A stretch of 64,000 nucleotides of DNA from JASHVB01 sp963762885 (GCA_963762885.1 CAVXNH010000051.1:124001-188000), one strand, 5' to 3'; numbered from the stretch's first letter, positions 1 to 9,203 are shown. Made by a program: numbers and translations. The notes: a model not told the origin generated them from the sequence alone.

Positions 1-193
1 CCCTGATTTCGCGTCGAGACAATCGGCCAGCGATGAGCGGCGTTGTGTTGCATGGCCGATGCGAGGCCCTGTCTCCAGGCTCGAAGGACGCGCCGGCCTA
101 TGCCACACTTGCGAGTAGAGCGTCGCCTGGGTAAGCGATGACCATCGATGACAAGGCAACGCTGAGACGTTCGCGCTGTCCGTTGCAGAGAGG

Positions 194-628
194 ATGGATG
201 CAACGACCGCAGCCGCCAAAGTTATCGAGATCACGGCGGGAGAAATCGCGGCGGAACTCGAGCGTCAGGGAATTGGCTCCGACGAACGGGTGACGCTGAC
301 GATTGAGCCGGAATTGTTTCCGGGCCGCCGGGAATCGCGCAAACCCGTCGTCGCCGCCGGTCTGACCGACAATGACATTGACCGGCTCATCGCGCAGGCA
401 CGAGCGGTATTATGGCGCAAAGGGGAAACGAAACCCCTAGTTCCTGTCTACCTCTTTCCATACCATACCCCAATGCCCGGTCACTCCTACGCCATGCACG
501 CCCTACGGCGGATTGGCGGCGGGGGAGAGCAAGAAGTGTTGGGGCATCTGAGGATCCATATGTGCGTCCTATGGCGCATATCTGAGCCTACTCAGGGTCC
601 TCGTCAGGCACAAAAGACGCGCATATGA
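194..628 (+). CDS. Antitoxin-like N-terminal fragment with unrelated tail
   Basis: The first ~70 residues (helical, then ERVTLTIEPE and a segment ending IDRLIAQAR) look like the small antitoxins encoded next to PIN-domain toxins; this is recognition by pattern, not a search. After about base 415 the composition changes and the last ~65 residues look like chance translation. The normal partner, a PIN toxin starting MRIVIDT, is not adjacent but a broken copy lies at 1665. I infer the antitoxin end was replaced by inserted DNA, so the product is probably non-functional. Start chosen at the ATG just after GAGAGG. Confidence 0.4.
   Translation: MDATTAAAKVIEITAGEIAAELERQGIGSDERVTLTIEPELFPGRRESRKPVVAAGLTDNDIDRLIAQARAVLWRKGETKPLVPVYLFPYHTPMPGHSYAMHALRRIGGGGEQEVLGHLRIHMCVLWRISEPTQGPRQAQKTRI
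552..627. repeat. Imperfect inverted repeat upstream of the DUF6471 gene
   Basis: Arms GGATCCATATGTGCGTC (552-568) and GACGCGCATATGATCC (612-627) are inverted copies with one mismatch and one gap. It ends 26 bases before the ATG at 654, so it could be an operator or one end of an inserted segment. Seen directly; role inferred. Confidence 0.5.
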
Positions 629-653
629 TCCCTTTCGTTCGGGAGTGAACCCT

Positions 654-896
654 ATGGGATTAGCCGCGACTGAGGAAGAATTGGCGTTGCGCGCATCGCG
701 CTTCGTCAAGGCTGAGTTGAAGCGGGCCGGGATGACGTACGCCGATCTGGCAGACCGGCTCAAAGAGCACGGCCTGCCAGGGGAGACGGAAGCGTCGATC
801 AAGGCGAAGCTGAGACGGGGGACGTTTGCCGCCACGTTCCTGCTGGCTACCTTGGCTGCCTTGGGAATGGAGGCGATGAAGTTGGGGGATTTGTAG
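654..896 (+). CDS. DUF6471 domain protein (small HTH-like)
   Basis: An 80-residue protein dominated by one compact helical domain: a RASRFVKAELKRAGMTYADL stretch, then a 'second helix' region rich in Glu/Lys and a C-terminal LATLAALGMEAMKLGDL. This matches my memory of DUF6471, a small family with a helix-turn-helix-like pattern and no proven function. ATG 654 is preferred over GTG 645 because GGGAG lies nine bases upstream. Its 3' end overlaps the convergent gene 847-1371 by 50 bases. Likely DNA binding is inference only. Confidence 0.6.
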   Translation: MGLAATEEELALRASRFVKAELKRAGMTYADLADRLKEHGLPGETEASIKAKLRRGTFAATFLLATLAALGMEAMKLGDL

Positions 897-1371
897 GAAC
901 TTGCCGCGCCTCTCCTGGCGCTGCTGCGCGGGCTACATAGTCTATATAGGACAGGTCACTTGCCCGATGGAAATTAAGCGCAGAAATTGAGTGAGTCAGA
1001 TAATTGTTGGCCTCAGTAACCTCAGCAACGTGTGCAACAACCGCAGTCGTTGTTGCAGTTATAGCCGCCTGCGAGGCGCCAGACCGGATTTGATGGGTGA
1101 GCATGCTTATATCTGACATTGCCACGGACAGTCTGGCAGACACATCGTTATGCTTAGCGGTGATGTCTTCGTTCTGAGCCTTGTTTAGGGCCAGCAGATC
1201 AAGTTTCGCCTGCAACTGCTCCCGCAACCCCTCAATCGCCGCCTTGGCGAGCGAGCCTCGAAACCAATAACCAGCAACCCCGCCCGCAAGTAGGAGAGTT
1301 AGGGCCACGCCAGGGTTCGCCAGCATCACCGGCCACCCTTGTAGGAAGGCTTGCACGACTGGATTGTCCAT
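847..1371 (-). CDS. Membrane-anchored coiled-coil hypothetical protein
   Basis: 174 residues. One hydrophobic helix (about 20-40, VALTLLLAGGVAGYWF) follows a short N-terminus; residues ~45-90 are a charged, heptad-like helix (LREQLQAKLDLLALNK...), then an Ala/Thr-rich helix and a Pro-rich tail. This looks like a small inner-membrane protein with a cytoplasmic or periplasmic coiled coil. I do not recognise a family. Its convergent overlap with the DUF6471 gene suggests the two came together on one inserted segment lying between the two halves of a broken toxin-antitoxin locus. Confidence 0.5.
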   Translation of the reverse strand: MDNPVVQAFLQGWPVMLANPGVALTLLLAGGVAGYWFRGSLAKAAIEGLREQLQAKLDLLALNKAQNEDITAKHNDVSARLSVAMSDISMLTHQIRSGASQAAITATTTAVVAHVAEVTEANNYLTHSISALNFHRASDLSYIDYVARAAAPGEARQVPTNPPTSSPPFPRQPR

Positions 1372-1664
1372 TCAGGCTTCCCCCCTCTTTTGGGGCAGCC
1401 TATGCGGACTCCCAACGATACGGAAAGGATGTTGGTCCGGTACATGATTAACCCTCCGGCCCCGCTCTTGCGGTGCCATGTTCAGGCGTTGAGATTTGAG
1501 AGACGGAAGCGGCCCTAGGCCGCTATGCCCGAGCTACCGCCCGGGGTTGCTACTCGCCTGACTGGCGAGTATCAGATGGCGTTATGGGCGGTAGGGAACA
1601 ACGGTCGGCTTGTGCCCTTTGCGCCATAATGCCGGGCACCAGAGGAAGTTGCACCGCGTTTGGG
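1372..1664. other. Non-coding stretch with nested inverted repeat
   Basis: No convincing gene. At 1551-1571 there is a perfect 8-bp stem TACTCGCC/GGCGAGTA with a 5-base loop, nested within an outer ACCGCCC (1536-1542)/GGGCGGT (1585-1591) pair. No T-run follows, so it is not a clear terminator; it may mark an insertion boundary. Confidence 0.45.
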
Positions 1665-1763
1665 ATGAGGATCGTCATCGACACCGGCGTTTTCGTCAGC
1701 GCGGCGATCAAGGCGTAGACCGTTCCCACCATCGCGGCGCATCGAGCCGAACAACGCTGCGTG
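1665..1763 (+). pseudogene. Remnant of a PIN-domain toxin
   Basis: ATG 1665 reads MRIVIDTGVFVSAAIKA and then TAG. The start is the hallmark of PIN-family toxins (MRIVIDTNVFVSA), including the first metal-binding Asp. Past the stop, the same frame continues TVPTIAAHRAEQRCVV, which fits the next PIN helix and strand, then meets another stop. The rest of the domain is missing. It is the likely lost partner of the antitoxin fragment at 194. Stops and truncation are seen; the pairing is inferred. Confidence 0.6.
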
Positions 1764-1895
1764 GTCTGACCGCAGTCGCAGACAACCTCAACTACGCTCA
1801 ACGTATGGCACAAACGCTGCTCTGTAGGAACAACAATTAGGTCAGTCTGACCCCCCGCGAATCACACGCTCGCAACCGCTTCTCCCACGATAACA

Positions 1896-3071
1896 TCACG
1901 TCCGCCGCACCGCCATCGACAGCGCCGCCTGCCCCACCAATGCGGATCCCAGCAGCACCGTCGCCACCGGAAACACCGCGCCGGGCCGCCACGTCTCCAC
2001 CACCACTGTGCAGAACACCCCGTACGCCATCTGCACGAACCCGTACAACCCGGAAGCCGCCCCGATCGCCAGCGGATTGACGCTCACCGCGCCGGTGATC
2101 GCGAACGGGCTCGCCATCCCCGCACCCACCATGAACAGCGCGACCGGCCCGACCATGCTCGGCACGTTCAGCCAGCCACTAACGTCGGCCAGAGCGAACG
2201 CTGCCGCCCCCGCAATCGCCAGCGAATTGGCAATCCGCAATGCCGTGCGCGTCTGCACGTGCCCCGCCAGCCGATTGGCACTCAACCCGCCCAGCCCGAC
2301 GCCGCCCATCAGCACGAGATAGTACAAACCGATCTCCTGCGGCGGCCGATGCAGCATGTGCTCGAAAATGAACGGCGACGCCGACATGAACGCATAGAAT
2401 GAGGTGGTGGTGCACGCCCCGCCGATTGCATACCCGCAAAACGCCCGGGACCGCAGCAGCCGCACATAGGAATAGAACATCGACCCCGCACTTCGCCCGC
2501 CGTCGCGCGGCCCCAGCGTCTCCGGCAGGAACATCCACGTCAGCAGCAGTGCTACCGCCCCGAACACGGCCAGCAGAGCGAAACTGCTACGCCACCCAAG
2601 ATACGCCGTGGCATAGCCCCCGATTACCGGCGCAATCGCCGGCACCGCCGACATCACCAGCGTCAGCAGCGCGAGCTGTCCTGCCGCCCGATCCGCCGAG
2701 GCGGCATCGCGCACGATCGCCCGCCCCAGCACCAACCCGCTGCATCCGCCCAGCGACTGGAACACCCGGGCGACGATCAGCGCCGCCGCATTCGGCGCCG
2801 CGGCGGCCACGAATCCCGCAACGGTGTAAAGCGACAGCCCCGCCAGCAGCACCGGCCGCCGTCCGAACCGATCGGAGATCGGCCCATACACCAACTGCCC
2901 GATCGCCAGCCCGACGAGGTAAAGCGTAATCGTCAACTGGATCGTTCCCGATCCGACGCCGAACGCCGCGGCGGTGGACGGCAATGCCGGGATGATCATG
3001 TGCATCCCCAGCGTGCCGCACGCCGTCAGCGCCACCAGCAGCGCGAACGGCGCCTTCGAACCCCGCCTCAT
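1896..3071 (-). CDS. Bcr/CflA-type MFS drug efflux transporter
   Basis: 390 residues, 12 predicted membrane helices, the usual size for DHA1 proton-drug antiporters. Helix 1 carries the family's LGMHMIIPALP pattern, and loop 2-3 has MFS motif A (GPISDRFGRRP, ~63-73). A later IAPVIGGY is typical motif C. Start placed at MRRGSKAPF because the reading frame upstream (to 3185) encodes only a non-hydrophobic, atypical leader that overlaps the divergent NnrU start. Expected role: export of small toxic compounds across the inner membrane. Substrate unknown. It is transcribed divergently from nnrU. Confidence 0.88.
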   Translation of the reverse strand: MRRGSKAPFALLVALTACGTLGMHMIIPALPSTAAAFGVGSGTIQLTITLYLVGLAIGQLVYGPISDRFGRRPVLLAGLSLYTVAGFVAAAAPNAAALIVARVFQSLGGCSGLVLGRAIVRDAASADRAAGQLALLTLVMSAVPAIAPVIGGYATAYLGWRSSFALLAVFGAVALLLTWMFLPETLGPRDGGRSAGSMFYSYVRLLRSRAFCGYAIGGACTTTSFYAFMSASPFIFEHMLHRPPQEIGLYYLVLMGGVGLGGLSANRLAGHVQTRTALRIANSLAIAGAAAFALADVSGWLNVPSMVGPVALFMVGAGMASPFAITGAVSVNPLAIGAASGLYGFVQMAYGVFCTVVVETWRPGAVFPVATVLLGSALVGQAALSMAVRRT

Positions 3072-3175
3072 TCCCGGCCACCATCCACTGCGCATGCGTG
3101 ATATGCTGAGCGACAAATGCACGGGAGGAAACCCATGCGAACGAAAATGTGCATCGCACAGCGGCGGTCCGTCCG

Positions 3176-3853
3176 ATGACCGCACTCATCCTGGCGGCGC
3201 TGATCTGGATCGGCGTGCATGTCGGCATCGCCGGCACGCGCCTGCGCGATCGCATCGTGGCGCGCATCGGCGACACGCCGTTCCGCGCCGCGTTCTCGGT
3301 GCTGTCGATCGCCGCGCTCATCGTCCTGGTGCGCACCTGGAGCCTGTCGCCGACAGCACCGCTGTGGTTCACCCCGGATTGGCTGCGCTGGCTCCTGGTC
3401 CTGGCGATGCTGCCGGCGTTCGTCCTGTTCGTCGCCTCGGTCAGCCAGCCGAACCCGACCATGATCGGCCCGCCCGGCAGCGCCACCAGGCCACCCCGAG
3501 GCATCACCCGGGTCACCCGCCATCCCATGCTATGGTCGTTCGCGATCTGGGCCGCCGTACACATCATCGGCAACGGCGACACCGCCTCGATCGTGTTCTT
3601 CGGCGCGTTCCTGATCACCGCCCTGGCCGGCATGCCATCGATCGACGCCAAACTCGCCCGCCGCGATTCCGCAACATGGCAGGCGCTGTCGGCAACAACC
3701 TCGATCGTTCCGTTCGCGGCCATCGTCGCCCACCGCAACCGTTTCGTCCCCCACGAATTCGGCCTGCTCACGTCCTTGATCGCGGTGATCGCCTGGGTCG
3801 TGCTGCTGTTGTTGCATCCGATACTATTCGGCACTGCCCCAGCCGCATGGTGA
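3176..3853 (+). CDS. NnrU family membrane protein
   Basis: 225 residues with six to seven hydrophobic helices and an internal RHPMLW (~115-120), the conserved signature of NnrU/isoprenylcysteine-methyltransferase-like membrane proteins. NnrU was named from denitrifiers, where it is needed for normal nitrite/NO metabolism, but biochemical activity is unproven, and there are no nir or nor genes here, so a denitrification role should not be assumed. Start set at ATG 3176 (MTALILAALIW) because it begins the first helix directly; the 9 codons upstream look untranslated. Confidence 0.8.
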   Translation: MTALILAALIWIGVHVGIAGTRLRDRIVARIGDTPFRAAFSVLSIAALIVLVRTWSLSPTAPLWFTPDWLRWLLVLAMLPAFVLFVASVSQPNPTMIGPPGSATRPPRGITRVTRHPMLWSFAIWAAVHIIGNGDTASIVFFGAFLITALAGMPSIDAKLARRDSATWQALSATTSIVPFAAIVAHRNRFVPHEFGLLTSLIAVIAWVVLLLLHPILFGTAPAAW

Positions 3854-3867
3854 CGCCACCCCCTCAT

Positions 3868-3904
3868 TGTCATTGCTTCGGCGCTTCGCGCCTCGCAATG
3901 ACAC
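3868..3904. repeat. Palindrome between convergent genes
   Basis: TGTCATTGC (3869-3877) pairs with GCAATGACA (3895-3903) around a GC-rich inner hairpin. It lies between the convergent ends of nnrU and the 3909 gene and may terminate either transcript. A similar CGCAATGACA half occurs near 33405, so it belongs to a repeat family. Confidence 0.6.
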
Positions 3905-3908
3905 GTGG

Positions 3909-6788
3909 TCACCCGAAACGCTCCAGCCGGTAATGCGGATCCACCGCCTCCCCACGCAAAACCGCGTCCGCCGTGATCCGCCCCACCACCGGCCCCAGCG
4001 TGTAACCATTCGCCGTCACCGTATTGAAGAACCCCGGCAGCCCCGGTGCCTCGCCAAGCAGCGGAGCCCGATCGATCGCCGGATTGATCCCGGTCCAGGT
4101 TCGCACGAAATGCAGGCTCCGCAGTGCCGGCAGCACGCGCGCGCAAACCCATAGATTGCCCTCGATGCTGCGGCGCAGGTTATGCGTGCGCCCGCTCGCC
4201 GGATCGAACCCGCCGAACCAGCCGCCGCCCACCAGGAACCCGCCGCTCGCCTGCTGTTTCAGCGACAGATGCCGGTTTGCCAGAGCAATCAAATGCCGGG
4301 TCATCGGCGGCGCCGGCTCCGTAACGATCACCTGCTGCACGGTGCCGGTGACCGGCAGCTCCAACCCCACCATCTGGCCGATGCGCGCCGCCCAAGGCCC
4401 CGTCGCGTTCACCACCCGCCCACCGATCACCGGCCCCTTCGTCGTCTCCACCCGCCACGCCGCCCCGTCGCGTTCGATCCCCACCACCTCCGCGCCGCGC
4501 AGCAGCCTGGCGCCATGCCGCAACGTCAGCGTCAGCACCGCCATCGTTCCGCGCAACGGGTCGCCGTAGCCCTCCGCCGGAACGAAATCCGCGCCGACCA
4601 TCCGCGCAGATAGCGCCGGCGTCAGCGTCCGCAATTCATTTGCCCCCAACAGGTGACTTTCGATCCCCCACCGCTGTTCCATGGCCGACTTGCGTCTTAG
4701 CCAATCCATCGAGGCCGCGTCCTCAGCCAGCATCAATCCACCCTCGGTGCGAATGCCCAGATCCTCGCCGACCGCCGCGCCGATCTCCTTCCACAACGCG
4801 ATACTGCGCGGCCCCAGAGGCAAGGTATGCGCCGCCGGTCCCCCATCTGCCGGCGTGTCGTCATTGAAGTCGTATGAGAGAAGCTGCACGTGCAGGCTGC
4901 CGGCATTGGCGGTCGAAGCCGCCATGCCCGCCTCGTCGCGCTCCACCAGCAGCACGTCCGCGCCGTCCTTCGCCAGGTAATACGCGGTGCACAGCCCGGC
5001 GAGGCCGCCGCCGATCACCACCACATCTGCGCGCCGCGTTTCGACCGTCCGCGCCGCCAGCCGGTGCAGGTGCGCCGGCGGTTCCGGCGCGCGCAACAAT
5101 GGCGCAACGAATTCCTCAGCCTCGAACATCAGCGGCGCAGCCGGCACCGGCCGCAACGGCGCGCGAGGCGCCGCGAACGACCAATCGTCCGGCGCATCGG
5201 GACATAGCCGCGCGACCGTCGCGGCGCAGAAACGACCCTGACAGCGCCCCATCCCCGCCCGCGTCGCCTTCTTGAGCGCCGGCAACGATGTCAGTCCCGC
5301 GGCGAGTTCAGCGCGAAGCTGCCCGGCCGTGACCTCCTCGCAGCGGCACACAATGGTTCCGTCCGCCAGCGCATCCACGTCCGGCACGGGCGGCCGAAAC
5401 ACAAGCCAAAGCGCGTCCTGAAACTCCCGGGCATGCGCCAGAGCCTTGCGAGCACCAGGATCGTCCGGTGCCTGCCGCCCGAGATCGCGCGCCGCCGCCA
5501 ACCCCGCCAACCGCCCGCGCGCCATGGCGACGCGCGCCCCGCCCAACGCCGCGCCGTCGCCCACCGCGAACACGCTGCTGATCGCGGTGCGTCCGTCCGC
5601 GTCGGTCTGCGTTGCCAGATGCCCGAGCCCCGCATCGACAAACCGATGCGGAATACCCAGCGCGCGTGCCAGCCCGACCTCCGGCTGAAATCCCAGGTTC
5701 ATCGCGACCACATCGACATCGAAGCTCCGGTCGCCGCGCCCGTCCGTCACCTGGGCGCCCCGCACGCGATCCTCGCCCTGCATCCCCGTCACCCGCGCCG
5801 ACCACAGCACCGGCACGCCGGCGCGCCTCAGCGTGGCCAGCATCGCCGTGCCTTCGCGCAACAGACCGGGCGCATGGCGGGCCATCCGCCACAGCGCGCG
5901 CCACGCTCCGGGCCCCGGGCGAGGCGACGCCTCCACCACCGCTACCGGCTTCACCCCACAAGCCAGCAGTTCGCACGCCAGTTGCAGGTTCAGCGGACCG
6001 GCTCCCCCAATCAGCACACGCTCGCCCGGACTGACGCGCTGCGCCCGCACCAGGGTCTGCAATGCGCCCGTCGTCATCACCCCCGGCAGCGTCCAGCCCG
6101 GCATCGGCGCCGGCGCCTCATGCGCGCCCGGTGCGAGGATCAGCCGCCGAGGGCGGAACGTCACCGCCTGCCCCCGCACCAGCGCGGCGATTTCGTCCGG
6201 CGCGAACGCGCCCCACACGACCGCATCCGCCTCGATCCGCACGCCGGCCCGCACCGCCCGGTCACGCAGATCGATACCGACGCGAAACCGAGCGTCCGGC
6301 GCGGCATCCGCATGGCTGTCCGCCAGCGGCTTTGCGTATTGCCCTCCCGGAGCAGGGCGTTCGTCCAGCAGCACCACGGTAGCGCCCGCCTCGGCCGAGG
6401 CGATGGCGGCGGACAGGCCGGCAGGACCGCCGCCCACCACCAGCACGTCGGGGCTTGCCTCCGCAGCGGCGGCGCTGTCCGGAGACGCACCCAACGGCGC
6501 CAACGTGGCGGGCGCGTCCCCGGTCACCCGCATCCCGTCGGCGACCTTGGTCAGGCAGGCGCGCTGGCCGATCCGGCCATCCACCGAGACCACGCAGTCG
6601 AAGCACGCGCCCATGCCGCAATACAGTCCGCGCGGCGCCCCCGACGCGGTGCGGCGATACGCAACGATGCCAGCGGCGGACAGCGCGGCGGCGATGGTCT
6701 CGCCTTCCAGCGCCGCGATCGGACGGCCGTCGAATTGAATGGTCACGGGCCGGCCGATCGGCCGGATGGTCTTATGGGTGAGCCGCAT
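3909..6788 (-). CDS. Fused FAD/2Fe-2S oxidoreductase (HcnABC/opine-oxidase-like)
   Basis: A 959-residue fusion. Residues 1-95: plant-type 2Fe-2S ferredoxin domain with Cys57, 62, 65 and 78. ~113-440: pyridine-nucleotide-disulfide-type flavoprotein (VVGGGPAGL dinucleotide fold). ~470-515: BFD-like domain with CRCEE and GRCQGRFC cysteines. ~575 to the end: a D-amino-acid-oxidase (DAO) fold starting VVVIGGGLAGL. In hydrogen cyanide synthase (HcnA, HcnB, HcnC) and opine oxidases these are separate subunits; here all are in one chain. Likely reaction: oxidation of an N-substituted or D-amino acid/opine with electrons passed through FAD and Fe-S centres to the respiratory chain. Substrate unknown. 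Start at 6788 (MRLTHKTI) preferred. Confidence 0.85.
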   Translation of the reverse strand: MRLTHKTIRPIGRPVTIQFDGRPIAALEGETIAAALSAAGIVAYRRTASGAPRGLYCGMGACFDCVVSVDGRIGQRACLTKVADGMRVTGDAPATLAPLGASPDSAAAAEASPDVLVVGGGPAGLSAAIASAEAGATVVLLDERPAPGGQYAKPLADSHADAAPDARFRVGIDLRDRAVRAGVRIEADAVVWGAFAPDEIAALVRGQAVTFRPRRLILAPGAHEAPAPMPGWTLPGVMTTGALQTLVRAQRVSPGERVLIGGAGPLNLQLACELLACGVKPVAVVEASPRPGPGAWRALWRMARHAPGLLREGTAMLATLRRAGVPVLWSARVTGMQGEDRVRGAQVTDGRGDRSFDVDVVAMNLGFQPEVGLARALGIPHRFVDAGLGHLATQTDADGRTAISSVFAVGDGAALGGARVAMARGRLAGLAAARDLGRQAPDDPGARKALAHAREFQDALWLVFRPPVPDVDALADGTIVCRCEEVTAGQLRAELAAGLTSLPALKKATRAGMGRCQGRFCAATVARLCPDAPDDWSFAAPRAPLRPVPAAPLMFEAEEFVAPLLRAPEPPAHLHRLAARTVETRRADVVVIGGGLAGLCTAYYLAKDGADVLLVERDEAGMAASTANAGSLHVQLLSYDFNDDTPADGGPAAHTLPLGPRSIALWKEIGAAVGEDLGIRTEGGLMLAEDAASMDWLRRKSAMEQRWGIESHLLGANELRTLTPALSARMVGADFVPAEGYGDPLRGTMAVLTLTLRHGARLLRGAEVVGIERDGAAWRVETTKGPVIGGRVVNATGPWAARIGQMVGLELPVTGTVQQVIVTEPAPPMTRHLIALANRHLSLKQQASGGFLVGGGWFGGFDPASGRTHNLRRSIEGNLWVCARVLPALRSLHFVRTWTGINPAIDRAPLLGEAPGLPGFFNTVTANGYTLGPVVGRITADAVLRGEAVDPHYRLERFG

Positions 6789-7025
6789 CCGACCATGCTG
6801 CCTGCCTGCGGTCACGCCGGCCAGGGCCAGCGTCCAGACACTCCTTCTCTATCGCTTGTGGGAGGCTGCCGGGGAGGGGGAGCGGTCCCGTGGATTTTCA
6901 ATTTGATTTATGAAATCGGTGAAATCTGTGCTTCGAAAACTTTACCTGCGCTGCAGGCCGGCAGACGAAGCGCACGGCATCAAATGCGACCGCCTTGGCA
7001 ATCTGACGTTCGGCCGCGGTCGATG
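6789..7025. other. Intergenic region
   Basis: No gene seen. It contains GGTGAAATCTGTG near 6917-6930, which resembles one arm of the large inverted repeat at 35837-36023, so it may be a decayed copy of that family. Confidence 0.4.
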
Positions 7026-8621
7026 CTACGCCGCCGCATCCTCGCGGATCATCGCAGCGCCCTTCTCGGCGATCATGATGGTGGGCGCGTTGGTGTTGCC
7101 GGTGGTCAGCGTCGGCATGACCGATGCATCGATGACCCGCAGGCCGCCGATGCCGTGCACGCGCAGCCGGGCATCGACCACGGCGCTGGGACCCTCGCCC
7201 ATGCGGCAGGTGCCGACCGGGTGGTAGATCGTCGTGCCGTACTGGCGCGCATGTTCCGTCAGAGCGTCGTCGGACTGGCATTCCGGGCCGGGCAGTGTTT
7301 CCGCCACGCTATGCCGCGCGATCGCGGGTTGCGCGAAGATGCGCCTGGTGATGCGCATGCCCGACTGCAACACACGCGCATCGTTTGAATCCGACAGGTA
7401 GTTTGGTGCGATGACAGGCGGGGCGAAAGGATCGGGTGAGCGTGCCATGATCGAGCCTCGGCTGTCGGGACGCACAGGGCAGATCGCCACGGTCATGCCT
7501 GGCACACGTTCAAGCTCGCCGAAGCGCGCGGCATCGTAGCTGGCGGGCGTGAACAGCAGTTGCAGGTCGGGACTGGCGAGTCCCTCGCGCGACCGGCAGA
7601 ACACCTGCGCGCTGGTGACGCCGAAGGTCAGAGCGCCACGTCCGGTCAGGGCGAAGCGCGCGGCTTCCACCGTAAGGCGCGGTCCGCGCGCGAGCTGGTT
7701 GATAGACACCGCATCCTTCACGCGATGCGACACACGCATGACGTAGTGATCCTGCAAATTGCCGCCGACGCCCGGCAGATCGTGCAGCACCGGCACGCCG
7801 ATCGCTTCCAAATGCGCGGCCGGTCCGATGCCGGAGATCTGCAGCAGATGCGGCGAATTGACCGAGCCGCCGCACAGCACCACCTCACGCGCGGCGAGTG
7901 CCTGCTGGTCCTGACCGCGCTGGCGGAACGCGATGCCGGTGCAGCGCCTGCCGTCGAACAGCAGGCGCGTGGCGAGGGCATCGGTCTCCACACGCAGGTT
8001 GGTGCGGTGCTTGGCGGCGGCGAGGAAGGTGCGTGCGGTGGAGCCTCGGAAGCGGCCCAGCCGCGTCATCTGCGAATAGCCGACGCCTTCCTGCTGGCGG
8101 CCGTTCAGATCGGGGCTGAACGGGAAGCCTGCCTGTTGTGCCGCTTCGACGAAGTGGTGGGTCAAGGGCAGGATGGTGCGGTAATCCTCGACCTGAAGCG
8201 GGCCGTCCTGGCCGCGGTAGTCGGCGTCGCCGCCCTGCACGTAGTGTTCCGATTTGCGGAAGAACGGCAGCACATCGTCGAAACTCCAGCCGCGGCAACC
8301 CATCTGCGCCCAGCCGTCGAAATCGGCGGGATTGCCGCGCACGTACAGCATGCCGTTGATCGAGCTTGAGCCGCCGAGCACCTTGCCGCGCGGCCAATGG
8401 ATCGCGCGTCCCGCGGTGCCGGCCGATCCGTCGGCGGAGAAATTCCAGTTCACCACGGGATGGCGCAGCAACTTCAGCACGCCGGCGGGAATATGGATCC
8501 AGATGTTGCGATCGGGTGGCCCGGCTTCCAGCAGAATGACCCTCGCGCCGGTTTCGGACAGACGGTTGGCGATGACGCAGCCGGCCGAGCCGGCGCCGAT
8601 CACCACATAGTCCGCATCCAT
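7026..8621 (-). CDS. GMC-family oxidoreductase (choline dehydrogenase-like)
   Basis: 531 residues. FAD-binding GAGSAG at 9-14 with the ribose-binding Glu32; GMC signature 1 at 78-91 (RGKVLGGSSSINGM); signature 2 at ~251-266 (GGSVNSPHLLQISGIG); catalytic His467 in YHPVGTCRMG; and the conserved TGNTNAP near 507-513. These mark an FAD-dependent alcohol dehydrogenase/oxidase acting on a primary alcohol such as choline or an aliphatic alcohol. Start MDADYVVIG chosen because it puts the Rossmann motif at the standard position; the 127 residues readable upstream are not family-like. It lies downstream of, and in the same direction as, nothing obviously related; the substrate is not predictable. Confidence 0.88.
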   Translation of the reverse strand: MDADYVVIGAGSAGCVIANRLSETGARVILLEAGPPDRNIWIHIPAGVLKLLRHPVVNWNFSADGSAGTAGRAIHWPRGKVLGGSSSINGMLYVRGNPADFDGWAQMGCRGWSFDDVLPFFRKSEHYVQGGDADYRGQDGPLQVEDYRTILPLTHHFVEAAQQAGFPFSPDLNGRQQEGVGYSQMTRLGRFRGSTARTFLAAAKHRTNLRVETDALATRLLFDGRRCTGIAFRQRGQDQQALAAREVVLCGGSVNSPHLLQISGIGPAAHLEAIGVPVLHDLPGVGGNLQDHYVMRVSHRVKDAVSINQLARGPRLTVEAARFALTGRGALTFGVTSAQVFCRSREGLASPDLQLLFTPASYDAARFGELERVPGMTVAICPVRPDSRGSIMARSPDPFAPPVIAPNYLSDSNDARVLQSGMRITRRIFAQPAIARHSVAETLPGPECQSDDALTEHARQYGTTIYHPVGTCRMGEGPSAVVDARLRVHGIGGLRVIDASVMPTLTTGNTNAPTIMIAEKGAAMIREDAAA

Positions 8622-8711
8622 TGGGTCCCCCGTCCGTCTCCTCGCGCACAATGGTTGCGCGCGCCGCCACCGCGGGCAAGTGTCCGTGCAACGCAACGAC
8701 GGAGGCATCGC

Positions 8712-8993
8712 GTGCTTTTCCTGGTGATCAGCGATCCGCGGCCGGAACCCCCGGGCAGCGTGACGGCGGCGCGGCAATTTTTCTGGACCTGGGTGGCTCC
8801 GCTGCGAGCGTCCGGCGAGGTGCGCTCGATCTACGCCAAGGTGGGCCGCGGCGCCGTCGCCTTGTTCGACGTGCCGTCGAACGAGGCGCTGCATCGGCGG
8901 CTGAACGAGTGGGCGGACATCATCCCCGCGCGGTTCGATGTGCATGCCCTGATCGATCCGGACGCCGCGCAACGTTTCCTGGATGGTGTCTGA
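8712..8993 (+). CDS. Small dimeric alpha/beta-barrel protein (muconolactone isomerase-like)
   Basis: 93 residues from a GTG start with GGAGG six bases upstream, which decides the start. The pattern (VLFLVISDPRP, a helix FFWTWVAPLR, VRSIYAKVGRGAVALFDVP, helix LHRRLNEWADII, strand RFDVHALID) is the beta-alpha-beta-beta-alpha-beta of the dimeric ferredoxin-like barrel seen in muconolactone isomerase and DUF3303-type proteins. Catalysis cannot be assigned. It is divergent from the GMC oxidoreductase (90 bases apart), so the two may share a control region and a pathway. Confidence 0.6.
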   Translation: MLFLVISDPRPEPPGSVTAARQFFWTWVAPLRASGEVRSIYAKVGRGAVALFDVPSNEALHRRLNEWADIIPARFDVHALIDPDAAQRFLDGV

Positions 8994-9203
8994 TCGGCGC
9001 ACCGCGCAGCCCCTGCGACGGATTGCGGCGGCCGCCGGCGATGGCGCTTGTTGAACGCATCGAGGCCCGCGTTCGCGGCGTCGTTGATGCCGACGCCGGT
9101 CGCGAACCCGGCAGACTTGCCTCTTTGGGATTGCCGCTTTTCATTGCCAATGGCGCAGTACATTCCGTAGACGGAAATAAGTCCAGCACCGTGCATTATT
9201 CCA

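Noticed and set aside
5433..7388. 651-residue plus-strand frame
   Set aside because: Arg/Ala-rich shadow opposite the fused flavoprotein gene, which has clear motifs.
7026..9002. Longer GMC start at 9002
   Set aside because: The extra 127 residues overlap the 8712 gene and are not family-like; the Rossmann motif needs the start at 8621.
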